A DNA stretch of 64,000 bases from contig CBFHNF010000008.1 of NCBI GenBank assembly GCA_965657135.1, positions 49,583 to 113,582 of the forward strand, read 5' to 3'. Shown here in pieces: positions 17,501-25,851 of this stretch; position 1 is the first letter of the stretch, and every line of letters starts with the position of its first letter. The notes under the pieces are model-generated. The model searched no databases. It had not been told where the DNA came from and saw only the letters and a program-made list of their open reading frames with translations. The DNA is from HIMB11 sp965657135 (lineage in GTDB: Bacteria; Pseudomonadota; Alphaproteobacteria; Rhodobacterales; Rhodobacteraceae). The translations under genes and the position numbers were made by a program.

Positions 17501-18892
17501 ATGAGATATATCTCGACCCGTGGCAATGCACCGATCCTAAGCTTTGAAGAAGCGATGCTGACGGGCTTGGCTCGTGATGGCGGATTGTATGTTCCTGAGA
17601 CAGTGCCCAGACTTTCTGAGGATGATATAGCAGCAATGGCGGGTAAGTCATACGAAGAGATTGCCTTTCAGGTGATGCGACCATTCGTAGATGATACTTT
17701 TAGTGATCGAGAATTTTTCGAGATTATCGAAAAGGCCTATGCCAATTTCGGTCATTCGGCCCGCGCCCCCTTGGTGCAGTTGGACAACAACCACTTTTTG
17801 TTAGAACTATTCCACGGCCCGACATTGGCATTCAAAGATTTCGCCATGCAGTTGATCGGACAATTATTTCAGGTGGCGCTAAAACGGCGTGATGATCGTG
17901 TCACAATCGTTGGCGCAACCAGCGGAGACACAGGCAGCGCCGCGATCGAGGCCTTTCGTGGATTAGATGCGGTTGATGTCTTTATCCTTTATCCACACGG
18001 TCGCGTATCTGAAGTGCAGCGTCGCCAAATGACCACACCCACTGAGTCCAATGTGCATGCATTGGCCATGGACGGTACGTTTGATGATTGCCAGTCACGG
18101 CTAAAGGATATGTTTAATGATTTCGAATTCCGGGATGGCGTGAAATTGGCGGGTGTGAATTCGATCAACTGGGCGCGTGTTTTGGCGCAGGTTGTCTATT
18201 ACTTCTCTTCCGCAGTGCAACTGGGCGCACCGCATCGCAAAGTGAGCTTTACCGTGCCAACAGGGAATTTTGGGGATATTTTTGCGGGCTACATCGCCAA
18301 ACGTATGGGATTACCCATTGATCGTTTGGTTGTTGCGACAAATCAAAACGACATTCTGCACCGCTGCCTCAGCACAGGCGAATATCGCATGGGTGACGTG
18401 ATACCATCGATAAGCCCGTCAATGGATATTCAAATCAGTTCCAATTTTGAACGCGCGATGTTTGACGCCTATGATCGCAAAGGTGAGGCCATTGCCGGCG
18501 TAATGAATGAACTTAAAACCAAGGGTGGCTTTGCCTTGTCGCAGGGCGTTATGGATGTTTTGCGCGAAAACTTTGACAGCGGCCGCGTAAGCGAAGCGGA
18601 AACATCTGCTGAAATCACACGCAGCTTAACGGCGCATGCTGAGTTACTGTGTCCGCATAGCGCAATCGGTACCCATGTTGCCAATCGCCTGCGCAACGCA
18701 GATACTCCTATGATTACACTTGCCACTGCGCACCCCGCTAAGTTTCCAGCAGCGGTAGAGGCTGCGACAGGGGTTCATCCCCCTTTACCTCCACGCATGG
18801 CCGACCTATTTGAACGTGACGAACGAGTAACGCGCGTTGAAAACAACCTTGACGCTTTAAAAGCCATCGTGACAGATCGGATTGAACATTGA
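17501..18892 (+). CDS. thrC: threonine synthase
   Basis: PLP enzyme that converts O-phosphohomoserine to threonine. N-terminal MRYISTRGNAP, the PLP lysine in HGPTLAFKDFAMQ, and the phosphate loop GATSGDTGSAA are visible. The 463 residues fit the long (fungal/proteobacterial) class. It lies between SURF1 and the M16 peptidase, a conserved order in Rhodobacterales. Its stop overlaps the next gene's TTG start (TTGA). Confidence 0.96.
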   Translation: MRYISTRGNAPILSFEEAMLTGLARDGGLYVPETVPRLSEDDIAAMAGKSYEEIAFQVMRPFVDDTFSDREFFEIIEKAYANFGHSARAPLVQLDNNHFLLELFHGPTLAFKDFAMQLIGQLFQVALKRRDDRVTIVGATSGDTGSAAIEAFRGLDAVDVFILYPHGRVSEVQRRQMTTPTESNVHALAMDGTFDDCQSRLKDMFNDFEFRDGVKLAGVNSINWARVLAQVVYYFSSAVQLGAPHRKVSFTVPTGNFGDIFAGYIAKRMGLPIDRLVVATNQNDILHRCLSTGEYRMGDVIPSISPSMDIQISSNFERAMFDAYDRKGEAIAGVMNELKTKGGFALSQGVMDVLRENFDSGRVSEAETSAEITRSLTAHAELLCPHSAIGTHVANRLRNADTPMITLATAHPAKFPAAVEAATGVHPPLPPRMADLFERDERVTRVENNLDALKAIVTDRIEH

Positions 18893-20154
18893 GCATTCAA
18901 CACCACACATTACCCAACGGATTTCAAATCGTGACAGAATATATGCCTGGGCTGGAGTCTGTTGCACTGGGTGTTTGGGTTATGGCGGGCGGTCGCAACG
19001 AGTCGCAATCACAAACAGGTATCGCACATTTTCTTGAGCACATGGCATTCAAAGGCACTCGGACACGGAGTGCAATCAATATCGCCGAAGCGATTGAGGA
19101 TGTTGGTGGATACATAAATGCCTATACCTCTCGTGAAGCTACAGCCTATTACTTGCGGCTTTTGCGTCAGGATGTGGCTTTGGGTGTCGATATTTTAGCC
19201 GATATTTTGCGTAATTCCATCTACGATCCACGCGAAGTTGAGGTCGAACGCGGAGTGATCCTTCAGGAAATCGGTCAAACCTTGGACACTCCTGATGATA
19301 TTATCTTTGATTGGCTGCAGGAAACAGCGTATCCGCAGCAATCATTGGGGCGATCGATCTTGGGATCGTCAGAAAATGTAGCGCGATTTGATCGTGACGA
19401 TCTGATTAAATTTGTCTCGTCACACTATTCGCCCGACAGAATGGTTTTTGCTGCGGCAGGTGGGATTGACCATGATCAATTATATCGGCTGCTCGAGGAT
19501 GCGTTTGGAGATTTGCCCGTTATCACTGGAATAAAGCCAGAGGGCGCGGCAACCTTTCACAGCGGCGAATTGCGGCGTGAAAAAGATTTAGAGCAAGCGC
19601 ATTTTACGCTGGCTTTAGAGGGGCCAAGTTACCGCGACGTGGATATTTACACTGCACAAATTTATTCCATCGCTTTGGGTGGAGGGATGTCGTCGCGTCT
19701 TTTCCAAGAGGTGCGTGAGAAGCGGGGATTGTGCTATACTATATTTGCGCAGGCTGGTGCCTATTCCGACACTGGTATGACGACGATTTATGCGGGCACA
19801 TCTGACGCGCAGATTGGTGATCTGGCCAATATTACGATTGATGAATTAAAGCGCGCGGCTGATACTCTCAGCCAAGCAGAGCTGGATCGTGCACGAGCAC
19901 AGATGAAGGCTGGTATGTTAATGGGACTAGAAAGCGCATCAAATCGTGCAGAACGTTTAGCACGCATGGTCCAAATCTGGGGTAAAGTCCCTAGCCTAGA
20001 AGAAACAGTGGCTCGCATTGATGATGTCAATTTGGATAAACTTCGAAGTTATGCGCAATCGATCGCCTCGAGTGCAAAAATGACCACCGCTCTTTACGGC
20101 CCGATTGCGAGTGCGCCTGATCTTTCATCGCTCGAGGCAAGACGAGCCGCCTGA
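18889..20154 (+). CDS. M16 family zinc peptidase (processing-peptidase-like)
   Basis: Insulinase/mitochondrial-processing-peptidase-like protein of 421 residues. The inverted zinc motif HFLEH is at about residue 46-50, with the downstream metal-binding glutamate in EVERGVILQEI. GGGMSSRLFQEVREKRGLCYTI marks the C-terminal M16 domain; both domains are in one chain. The start is a TTG whose last two bases share the thrC TGA; MSIQHHTLPNGFQIVTE is the canonical N-terminus, so no better start exists. The natural substrate is unknown. Confidence 0.92.
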   Translation: MSIQHHTLPNGFQIVTEYMPGLESVALGVWVMAGGRNESQSQTGIAHFLEHMAFKGTRTRSAINIAEAIEDVGGYINAYTSREATAYYLRLLRQDVALGVDILADILRNSIYDPREVEVERGVILQEIGQTLDTPDDIIFDWLQETAYPQQSLGRSILGSSENVARFDRDDLIKFVSSHYSPDRMVFAAAGGIDHDQLYRLLEDAFGDLPVITGIKPEGAATFHSGELRREKDLEQAHFTLALEGPSYRDVDIYTAQIYSIALGGGMSSRLFQEVREKRGLCYTIFAQAGAYSDTGMTTIYAGTSDAQIGDLANITIDELKRAADTLSQAELDRARAQMKAGMLMGLESASNRAERLARMVQIWGKVPSLEETVARIDDVNLDKLRSYAQSIASSAKMTTALYGPIASAPDLSSLEARRAA

Positions 20155-20744
20155 TGTTTTTGTTTAAGCGCAAAGTAAGGATTGACACAGAACGGTTATA
20201 TCTGCGTGCGCCTATTCAAACCGATTATCGCCAATGGTCGGAACTTCGCTTGGCATCAAAAGAGTTTTTAACGCCTTGGGAGCCAACTTGGTCCCCTGAT
20301 CATTTATCGCGCAAATCGTTTTCAAACCGCGTGTATTGGTCACAGAAAAATATCAATAGTGGGACTGCTATTCCCTTGTTCATGTTCCGACGTGATGACG
20401 ATGCGTTGGTTGGGGCCATCACATTGGATAACATTCGTCACGGACCAGCGCAAACTGCGACAATGGGATATTGGATTGGACACCCATTTGCGCGACAGGG
20501 CTACATGACCGAAGCGTTGCGCGCGATGGTGCACTATGCCTTCAACACGATGGATATGAGTCGGGTTGAAAGTGCGTGTTTGCCTGAAAACGTGGCATCA
20601 CGTGGGGTTTTGGAAAAATGCGGCTATAAATACGAAGGTGTTGCACAAGCATATATTCAAATTAATGGCCGATGGCGTACCCATGTCCTATATGCAGCCC
20701 TACGCGCGGATCGGCGTGGGCGAACAACAGTTGGAATGGCATGA
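20154..20744 (+). CDS. GNAT family acetyltransferase (RimJ-like)
   Basis: A 196-residue N-acetyltransferase resembling ribosomal-protein alanine acetyltransferases: DTERLYLRAPIQTDY at the start, LVGAITLDNI, the acetyl-CoA loop YWIGHPFARQGYMTEAL, and NVASRGVLEKCGYKYEG. Its ATG overlaps the preceding stop by one base, and its own stop overlaps the next ATG (ATGA), so it belongs to the thrC-M16 transcript. Whether it modifies a ribosomal protein is not shown. Confidence 0.88.
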   Translation: MFLFKRKVRIDTERLYLRAPIQTDYRQWSELRLASKEFLTPWEPTWSPDHLSRKSFSNRVYWSQKNINSGTAIPLFMFRRDDDALVGAITLDNIRHGPAQTATMGYWIGHPFARQGYMTEALRAMVHYAFNTMDMSRVESACLPENVASRGVLEKCGYKYEGVAQAYIQINGRWRTHVLYAALRADRRGRTTVGMA

Positions 20745-22159
20745 ACTCCTACGTACCAGCGAACCAAGATTTCTATACTCTTGCACAGCAAGCAGGACTG
20801 GAACACATGTTGTTTGATATTGAGCCTGCCTATGTCGAAGAACCACGTGGACGCTGGAAAGGTCAGGCAGAATTTGTTGCCCGTCCGAAATCCACACAAG
20901 AGGTAAGTGCCCTCGTCGGCCTGTGTCACAGGCACAATGTTGCGATCATACCCTATGGGGGAGGCACGGGATTGGTTGGTGGCCAATTGGCCGAAGACGG
21001 TGTTATCCCATTGATCCTATCTTTGGAGAAAATGACAAAAATTCGGGCAGTTTTCCCCGAAGAAAACGTAATGATTGCGGATGCGGGGGCCATTTTATCA
21101 GACATTCAAGCTGCTGCTGAAAATGTCGATCGTCTGTTTCCGTTATCCCTTGCCTCGGGCGGGTCTGCGCGCATTGGCGGCTGTTTGTCAACCAATGCAG
21201 GTGGGGTGAATGTTCTGCGCTATGGCAATACACGTGATTTGTGTTTGGGCCTAGAGGTGGTCATGGCAGATGGCAAGATTTGGAACGGCCTCGGGCGTCT
21301 TCGCAAAGATAACACCGGTTATGATTTGCGGCATTTGATGATTGGATCCGAGGGGACGTTGGGCATCATTACGGGTGCATCCCTGAAGCTTGTTCCGCGG
21401 CCGCGGGATGTGGGTGTTGCCCTGTTCACTGTATCGAACCCGACCGCGGCGCTTTCTCTTTTAGCACTGGCGCGCGATGAAGTGGGCGAGGCAGTATCCG
21501 CCTTTGAGCTGATGTCAAAAATGGGTTTGGATTTTCTGACTGAAACCTTGCCTGACGTTCGCCAAGTATTGGAATATAAACCAGAATGGATGGTATTGAT
21601 TGAACTGGGCATGGGGGGTGCGCAATCTGCATCAGACGCGCTCGAACGTCTGTTCGAATTGGGGCATGACGCAGGGTTGATCAGTGATGGCGTCATCGCC
21701 CAATCGGCCCAACAGGCCAATAATATTTGGACGATCCGCGAAACAATCCCCGAGGCCAATCGGCGCATCGGTTCAATCAGCAGTCATGATATTTCGCTGC
21801 CTTTGTCAATGATCCCAGAGTTTATCAAGGTTGCCCCCTCACATCTGGAAAAACTGTGCGACATGCGCATCAACTGTTTTGGTCATTTGGGGGATGGGAA
21901 CCTGCACTATAACGTTTTTCCACCCAAAGGACGCGATAAGAAAGAGTTCTGGAATCTACGGGACGAAATCAAAAGAACGGTACACGATTTGGTCGTCTCG
22001 ATGGGTGGGTCGCACAGTGCGGAACATGGAATTGGACGTCTAAAGGTGGATGATTTGGAACGCTATAGCGATCCTGCGAAACTGTCTGCACTGCACGCAA
22101 TTAAGGGGGCGCTTGACCCCAAAAACATCCTAAATCCAGGGGCGGTATTGCGTCGGTAA
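20741..22159 (+). CDS. FAD-binding oxidase (GlcD/D-2-hydroxyacid dehydrogenase type)
   Basis: VAO/PCMH-family flavoprotein of about 472 residues. It has the N-terminal EEPRGRW, the FAD pyrophosphate loop IIPYGGGTGLVGG, LSTNAGGVNVLRYGNTRDL, GSEGTLGIITGASLKLVP, and a C-terminal GDGNLHYNV plus GSHSAEHGIGRLK typical of D-lactate/D-2-hydroxyglutarate/glycolate oxidase-type enzymes. ATG 20741 overlaps the acetyltransferase stop. A 2-hydroxyacid is the expected substrate; which one cannot be read from the sequence. Confidence 0.9.
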   Translation: MNSYVPANQDFYTLAQQAGLEHMLFDIEPAYVEEPRGRWKGQAEFVARPKSTQEVSALVGLCHRHNVAIIPYGGGTGLVGGQLAEDGVIPLILSLEKMTKIRAVFPEENVMIADAGAILSDIQAAAENVDRLFPLSLASGGSARIGGCLSTNAGGVNVLRYGNTRDLCLGLEVVMADGKIWNGLGRLRKDNTGYDLRHLMIGSEGTLGIITGASLKLVPRPRDVGVALFTVSNPTAALSLLALARDEVGEAVSAFELMSKMGLDFLTETLPDVRQVLEYKPEWMVLIELGMGGAQSASDALERLFELGHDAGLISDGVIAQSAQQANNIWTIRETIPEANRRIGSISSHDISLPLSMIPEFIKVAPSHLEKLCDMRINCFGHLGDGNLHYNVFPPKGRDKKEFWNLRDEIKRTVHDLVVSMGGSHSAEHGIGRLKVDDLERYSDPAKLSALHAIKGALDPKNILNPGAVLRR

Positions 22160-22230
22160 TACGCCGGTATCACGTCAGTGCGCAACGCGCGATGGAATAT
22201 GGATGTGTTGGGTGTGTTTTGGATGGCACC

Positions 22231-22614
22231 TTATTCGTGGACCGACTTGACCAAACCTTTGGCTTTGCGCTGCAGGTGTCGGTTATAGATGATGCGGGCG
22301 GCGATGTGTTCGTAGACCCAATCCAAGATCTGATACAACCCAGGAATGCGCGCAATACGTGCCATGATGCGATAGCGGGGCATTTGATCCCATAGGATCA
22401 AGAATGCGTCAAACCCGACATGGATTTGACCATCATGCATGACATGCAACAGGCGCGTTGCACGATCTTCGTCAACGCCCCATTCAGATAGATCCGTTTT
22501 GTTCAAATCCACGATTTCAATGGGTAAATCCCGCGCCTTGGCGTAGGCATCGTAATGACACATCTCTGAATTGCAAACGGGACAATCGGCGTTATAGAGG
22601 GCGCGTGTTTTCAT
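22231..22614 (-). CDS. DUF393 (DCC family) thiol-oxidoreductase-like protein
   Basis: A 127-residue protein with the family motif near the N-terminus (YNADCPVCNSEM, a CxxC pair) and the downstream LHVMHDGQIHVGFDAF and IYEHIAARI-type stretches. DCC proteins are predicted thioredoxin-like oxidoreductases; the biochemical role is unknown. It is transcribed alone, convergent with the FAD oxidase and downstream of rimO. Confidence 0.85.
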   Translation of the reverse strand: MKTRALYNADCPVCNSEMCHYDAYAKARDLPIEIVDLNKTDLSEWGVDEDRATRLLHVMHDGQIHVGFDAFLILWDQMPRYRIMARIARIPGLYQILDWVYEHIAARIIYNRHLQRKAKGLVKSVHE

Positions 22615-22695
22615 GGCGGTATCTCCTATTACTCACCACATGTAATCTGAAGTGCCAAAATGTCATTGGGATCAACGCAAATGTCGCAGGTCTAT

Positions 22696-24072
22696 TTATG
22701 ATGCGGGTGCCAAACGTCCCCACAGATCATATTCGCCTGCTTCATCCACATTCACGCGCACAATATCCCCGACGTTCAAATCCAGATGACCCTCGTCAAT
22801 GAAAAGGTTGCCATCAATTTCGGGGGCATCTGCCATGGTGCGACAGGTTGCGGCGTCCTCGTCCACCTCATCAACAATCACATCTAGGGTGCGGCCAACC
22901 TTGGCGGCCAATTTTGCCTCAGAAATGGCTTGGGCTTTGGTCATAAAGCGATCCCAACGTTCTTGTTTGACTGCCTCGGGCACATGGTCGGGCAGATCGT
23001 TTGAGCGCGCGCCCTCAACGTTTTCGTACTGAAAGCATCCAACGCGGTCCAATTGTGCCTTGTCCAGCCATTCTAAAAGAGTTTCAAATTCGTCCTCAGT
23101 TTCGCCGGGATAGCCCACGATAAATGTTGATCGCAGGGTGATCTCTGGACAGGCCGACCGCCACGCCGCAATTTCATCCAGTGTTTTCGCAGCCGCTGCA
23201 GGGCGTGCCATGCGGCGCAATGTTTCGGGGTGGGCGTGTTGAAATGGAATATCCAGATAAGGCAAAATGATCCCATCGGCCATCAACGGGATAAGATCGC
23301 GCACATGTGGATAAGGGTAGACATAGTGCAACCGCACCCACGCCCCCAATGATCCCAAATCACGTGCCAAATCCGTAATGTGCGCGCGGTGATCGCGTTC
23401 GGTGGCATATTTGATATCCACGCCGTAGGCTGAGGTATCCTGTGAAATGACCAATAATTCGCGCACACCATTTTCGACCAATTTTTCCGCTTCTCGCATA
23501 ATCGCATGGGCGGGTCGGCTTTGTAATTTGCCGCGCATGTCAGGGATGATGCAGAATTTACATTTGTGATTACAGCCTTCGGATATTTTTAGATAGCTGT
23601 AGTGGCGCGGGGTTAATTTGACGCCGCTGGAGGGCAACAGATCGACAAAGGGATTTGGGTTGGGTGGGACGGCGGTGTGGACGGCATCCAAAACCTGTTC
23701 ATACTGATGCGGGCCTGTCACGGCCAAGACCTTGGGGTGGTGGTCCGTGATATATTCGGGGTCTGCGCCCAAACACCCTGTTACGATGACCCGTCCGTTT
23801 TCATTTAACGCTTCACCGATGGCCTCAAGGCTTTCGGCTTTGGCGCTGTCCAAAAACCCACAGGTGTTTACGATCACCGCATCTGCACCCGAATAATTGG
23901 GGGAAACGCCATATCCTTCGGCGCGCAGTCGCGTGAGGATGCGTTCGCTGTCAACCAATGCCTTGGGACAGCCAAGCGATACCATTCCTATGGTCGGTTG
24001 AGTTGCGCTGCGGCTTTCAGAGACGCGTGCATTTGCCAGATCGGGGCGGAGGTTTGGTGGATTTGTGCTCAT
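22696..24072 (-). CDS. rimO: ribosomal protein uS12 methylthiotransferase
   Basis: Radical SAM enzyme that adds a methylthio group to the conserved aspartate of ribosomal protein S12. The N-terminal UPF0004 domain has cysteines in VSLGCPKALVDSE, NTCGFLDSA and VTGCLGA for the second cluster. The radical SAM motif is CNHKCKFC, and a TRAM domain ends the protein. ATG 24072 (MSTNPPNLRPD) has AAGAGGAG upstream and gives 458 residues. Confidence 0.96.
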   Translation of the reverse strand: MSTNPPNLRPDLANARVSESRSATQPTIGMVSLGCPKALVDSERILTRLRAEGYGVSPNYSGADAVIVNTCGFLDSAKAESLEAIGEALNENGRVIVTGCLGADPEYITDHHPKVLAVTGPHQYEQVLDAVHTAVPPNPNPFVDLLPSSGVKLTPRHYSYLKISEGCNHKCKFCIIPDMRGKLQSRPAHAIMREAEKLVENGVRELLVISQDTSAYGVDIKYATERDHRAHITDLARDLGSLGAWVRLHYVYPYPHVRDLIPLMADGIILPYLDIPFQHAHPETLRRMARPAAAAKTLDEIAAWRSACPEITLRSTFIVGYPGETEDEFETLLEWLDKAQLDRVGCFQYENVEGARSNDLPDHVPEAVKQERWDRFMTKAQAISEAKLAAKVGRTLDVIVDEVDEDAATCRTMADAPEIDGNLFIDEGHLDLNVGDIVRVNVDEAGEYDLWGRLAPAS

Positions 24073-24224
24073 GGCTCCTCTTAGCCTGTGAATGGGCAAC
24101 TGGAAAGATCACATTTCAGCAGAATTTGGCAAAAATGTGCTGTTCAACGATTGTTCAGATCGGACTTATTCTGGATTAATTAGGAACAAGTACATCCGCA
24201 CTGGCGTCTATTAATGCGCAGTCG

Positions 24225-24250
24225 TGTCGTAATTTGTCAATTCTTGTCGT
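24225..24250 (+). promoter_or_regulatory. phased TGTC repeats upstream of sarcosine oxidase operon
   Basis: TGTCGT at 24225 and 24245 with TGTCAA at 24235: three direct repeats at an exact 10-base pitch, one helical turn apart, 66 bases before the soxB start codon. Such phased direct repeats suit an AraC/GlxA- or LysR-type activator. The assignment as an operator is inference; nothing else fills the 243-base gap. Confidence 0.35.
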
Positions 24251-24315
24251 GGCTAACTATTGCATTTTGGGGGTGAAGTTGATTGTCTCTGCGTCACTGA
24301 ACAAAGGAGACGCCT

Positions 24316-25569
24316 ATGCGCTTTTCTGCGCTTCGCATTCTAAAAGAAGGTTTAACTGGCAACAAAGGGTGGAACGCGCATTGGCGTGATCCAAACCCAA
24401 AAGATGACTATGACGTCGTCATTGTCGGCGGTGGGGGGCATGGTCTGGCCACTGCTTTTTATCTGGCCAAGGAACATGGCATCACAAATGTTGCGGTTTT
24501 AGAGCGCGGATATATTGGTAGCGGAAACATTGGGCGCAACACCACAATTGTGCGCGCGAACTATGGCCTGCCAGGGAATTCCGAATTTTACTCTCACTCT
24601 TTGAAGTTGTGGGAAAACTTAGAATCTGAACTGAACTATAACGTGATGCATTCGCAACGTGGGATCATTAATCTGTTCCATTCTGATGGTCAGCGTGATG
24701 CATTTGCGCGTCGTGGAAACGCGATGGTGAACCAAGGGGATGATGCGATCCTGATGAGCCGTGATCAGGTGCGTGATATGATCCCATATCTGAATTTTGA
24801 TAATTTGCGATTCCCGATTTATGGCGGACTTTATCATCCGCGTGGGGGAACGGCACGCCATGATGCGGTTGCTTGGGGATTTGCGCGCGGCGCTGATCAG
24901 CGCGGTGTTGATTTGATCCAAAATTGTGAAGTCACAGGGATCAATATCGAAAATGGAAAAGTGCGCGGCGTTGAAACCAGCCGTGGCACAATTCGCGCGA
25001 AAAAAATTGCGTTGGCCACAGCGGGTCGTTCAAGCCAAACAGCAGCGATGGCGGGTATGCGGTTGCCGATTGAAAGCCATATTTTACAGGCATTTGTGAC
25101 AGAAGGCATTAAACCTGTCATTGATCACGTGATTTCCTTTGGCATGGGCCATTTTTACATAAGCCAATCTGACAAAGGCGGTCTGGTGTTTGGCGGCGAC
25201 CTTGATTTCTATACCTCATATGCTTCGCGCGGCAACCTTCCCATGATGGAACATGTTATGGAAGCAGGGATGAGCCTGATGCCGATGATCGGCAAGGCCA
25301 AGGTTCTGCGTTCTTGGGGGGGCATCATGGATATGTCACCAGATGGATCGCCCATCATTGATAAGACGGATATAGACGGGCTCTATCTAAATTGTGGCTG
25401 GTGTTATGGTGGTTTTAAGGCTGTGCCTGGCTCTGGCTTTAGTTTTGCGCATTTGATTGCAACAGATCGTCATCATGAAACTGCGGCGCGCTTCCGTTTG
25501 GATCGGTTCCAAACGGGATATGGTTTGATGGACGAAGAGGCCACTGGGTCTCAGCACAACTTACATTAG
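24316..25569 (+). CDS. soxB: sarcosine oxidase subunit beta
   Basis: Flavin-bearing subunit of heterotetrameric sarcosine oxidase, which oxidatively demethylates sarcosine to glycine and passes the methyl carbon to THF. The dinucleotide-binding motif VVIVGGGGHGLATA is at about 34-47. A conserved His-rich stretch YHPRGGTARHD (His174, His182) lies where the family's covalent FMN histidine is expected, and the C-terminal CGWCYGGFKAVPGSG is typical. AAAGGAG precedes the ATG. First gene of soxB-D-A-G. The name clashes with the unrelated sulfur-oxidation soxB at 42814. Confidence 0.96.
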   Translation: MRFSALRILKEGLTGNKGWNAHWRDPNPKDDYDVVIVGGGGHGLATAFYLAKEHGITNVAVLERGYIGSGNIGRNTTIVRANYGLPGNSEFYSHSLKLWENLESELNYNVMHSQRGIINLFHSDGQRDAFARRGNAMVNQGDDAILMSRDQVRDMIPYLNFDNLRFPIYGGLYHPRGGTARHDAVAWGFARGADQRGVDLIQNCEVTGINIENGKVRGVETSRGTIRAKKIALATAGRSSQTAAMAGMRLPIESHILQAFVTEGIKPVIDHVISFGMGHFYISQSDKGGLVFGGDLDFYTSYASRGNLPMMEHVMEAGMSLMPMIGKAKVLRSWGGIMDMSPDGSPIIDKTDIDGLYLNCGWCYGGFKAVPGSGFSFAHLIATDRHHETAARFRLDRFQTGYGLMDEEATGSQHNLH

Positions 25570-25578
25570 GAGTGAGCA

Positions 25579-25851
25579 ATGCGTATTCCTTGTCCCATAT
25601 GTGGGGAACGTGACAGACGTGAGTTTTATTTTCAGGGTGATGCATTGGCATTGCACCGCCCTGATCCAGATGCGGGTGATGCGGTTTGGAATGATTATAT
25701 ACACAACCGTGACAATCCTGCAGGTATCACGCGCGATTTGTGGCATCACGAAGCAGGCTGTTCAAATTGGTTGGTCGTGACGCGCAATACTGTGACACAC
25801 GAAGTATTAGGGGCTGAATTGGCATCCAAAGTTAAAGGAGAGCAGGGATGA
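25579..25851 (+). CDS. soxD: sarcosine oxidase subunit delta
   Basis: Small (90-residue) zinc-binding subunit of the heterotetramer. N-terminal CPICGERDRREF provides a cysteine pair, a His and a further Cys follow (HHEAGCSNWLVVTRN), and the C-terminus matches the family. It starts 9 bases after soxB, and its last 4 bases overlap the alpha-subunit ATG. Confidence 0.95.
   Translation: MRIPCPICGERDRREFYFQGDALALHRPDPDAGDAVWNDYIHNRDNPAGITRDLWHHEAGCSNWLVVTRNTVTHEVLGAELASKVKGEQG

Noticed and set aside
24073..24315. Glycine or SAM riboswitch before sarcosine oxidase
   Set aside because: No paired conserved aptamer cores were visible; only the phased TGTC repeats stand out.
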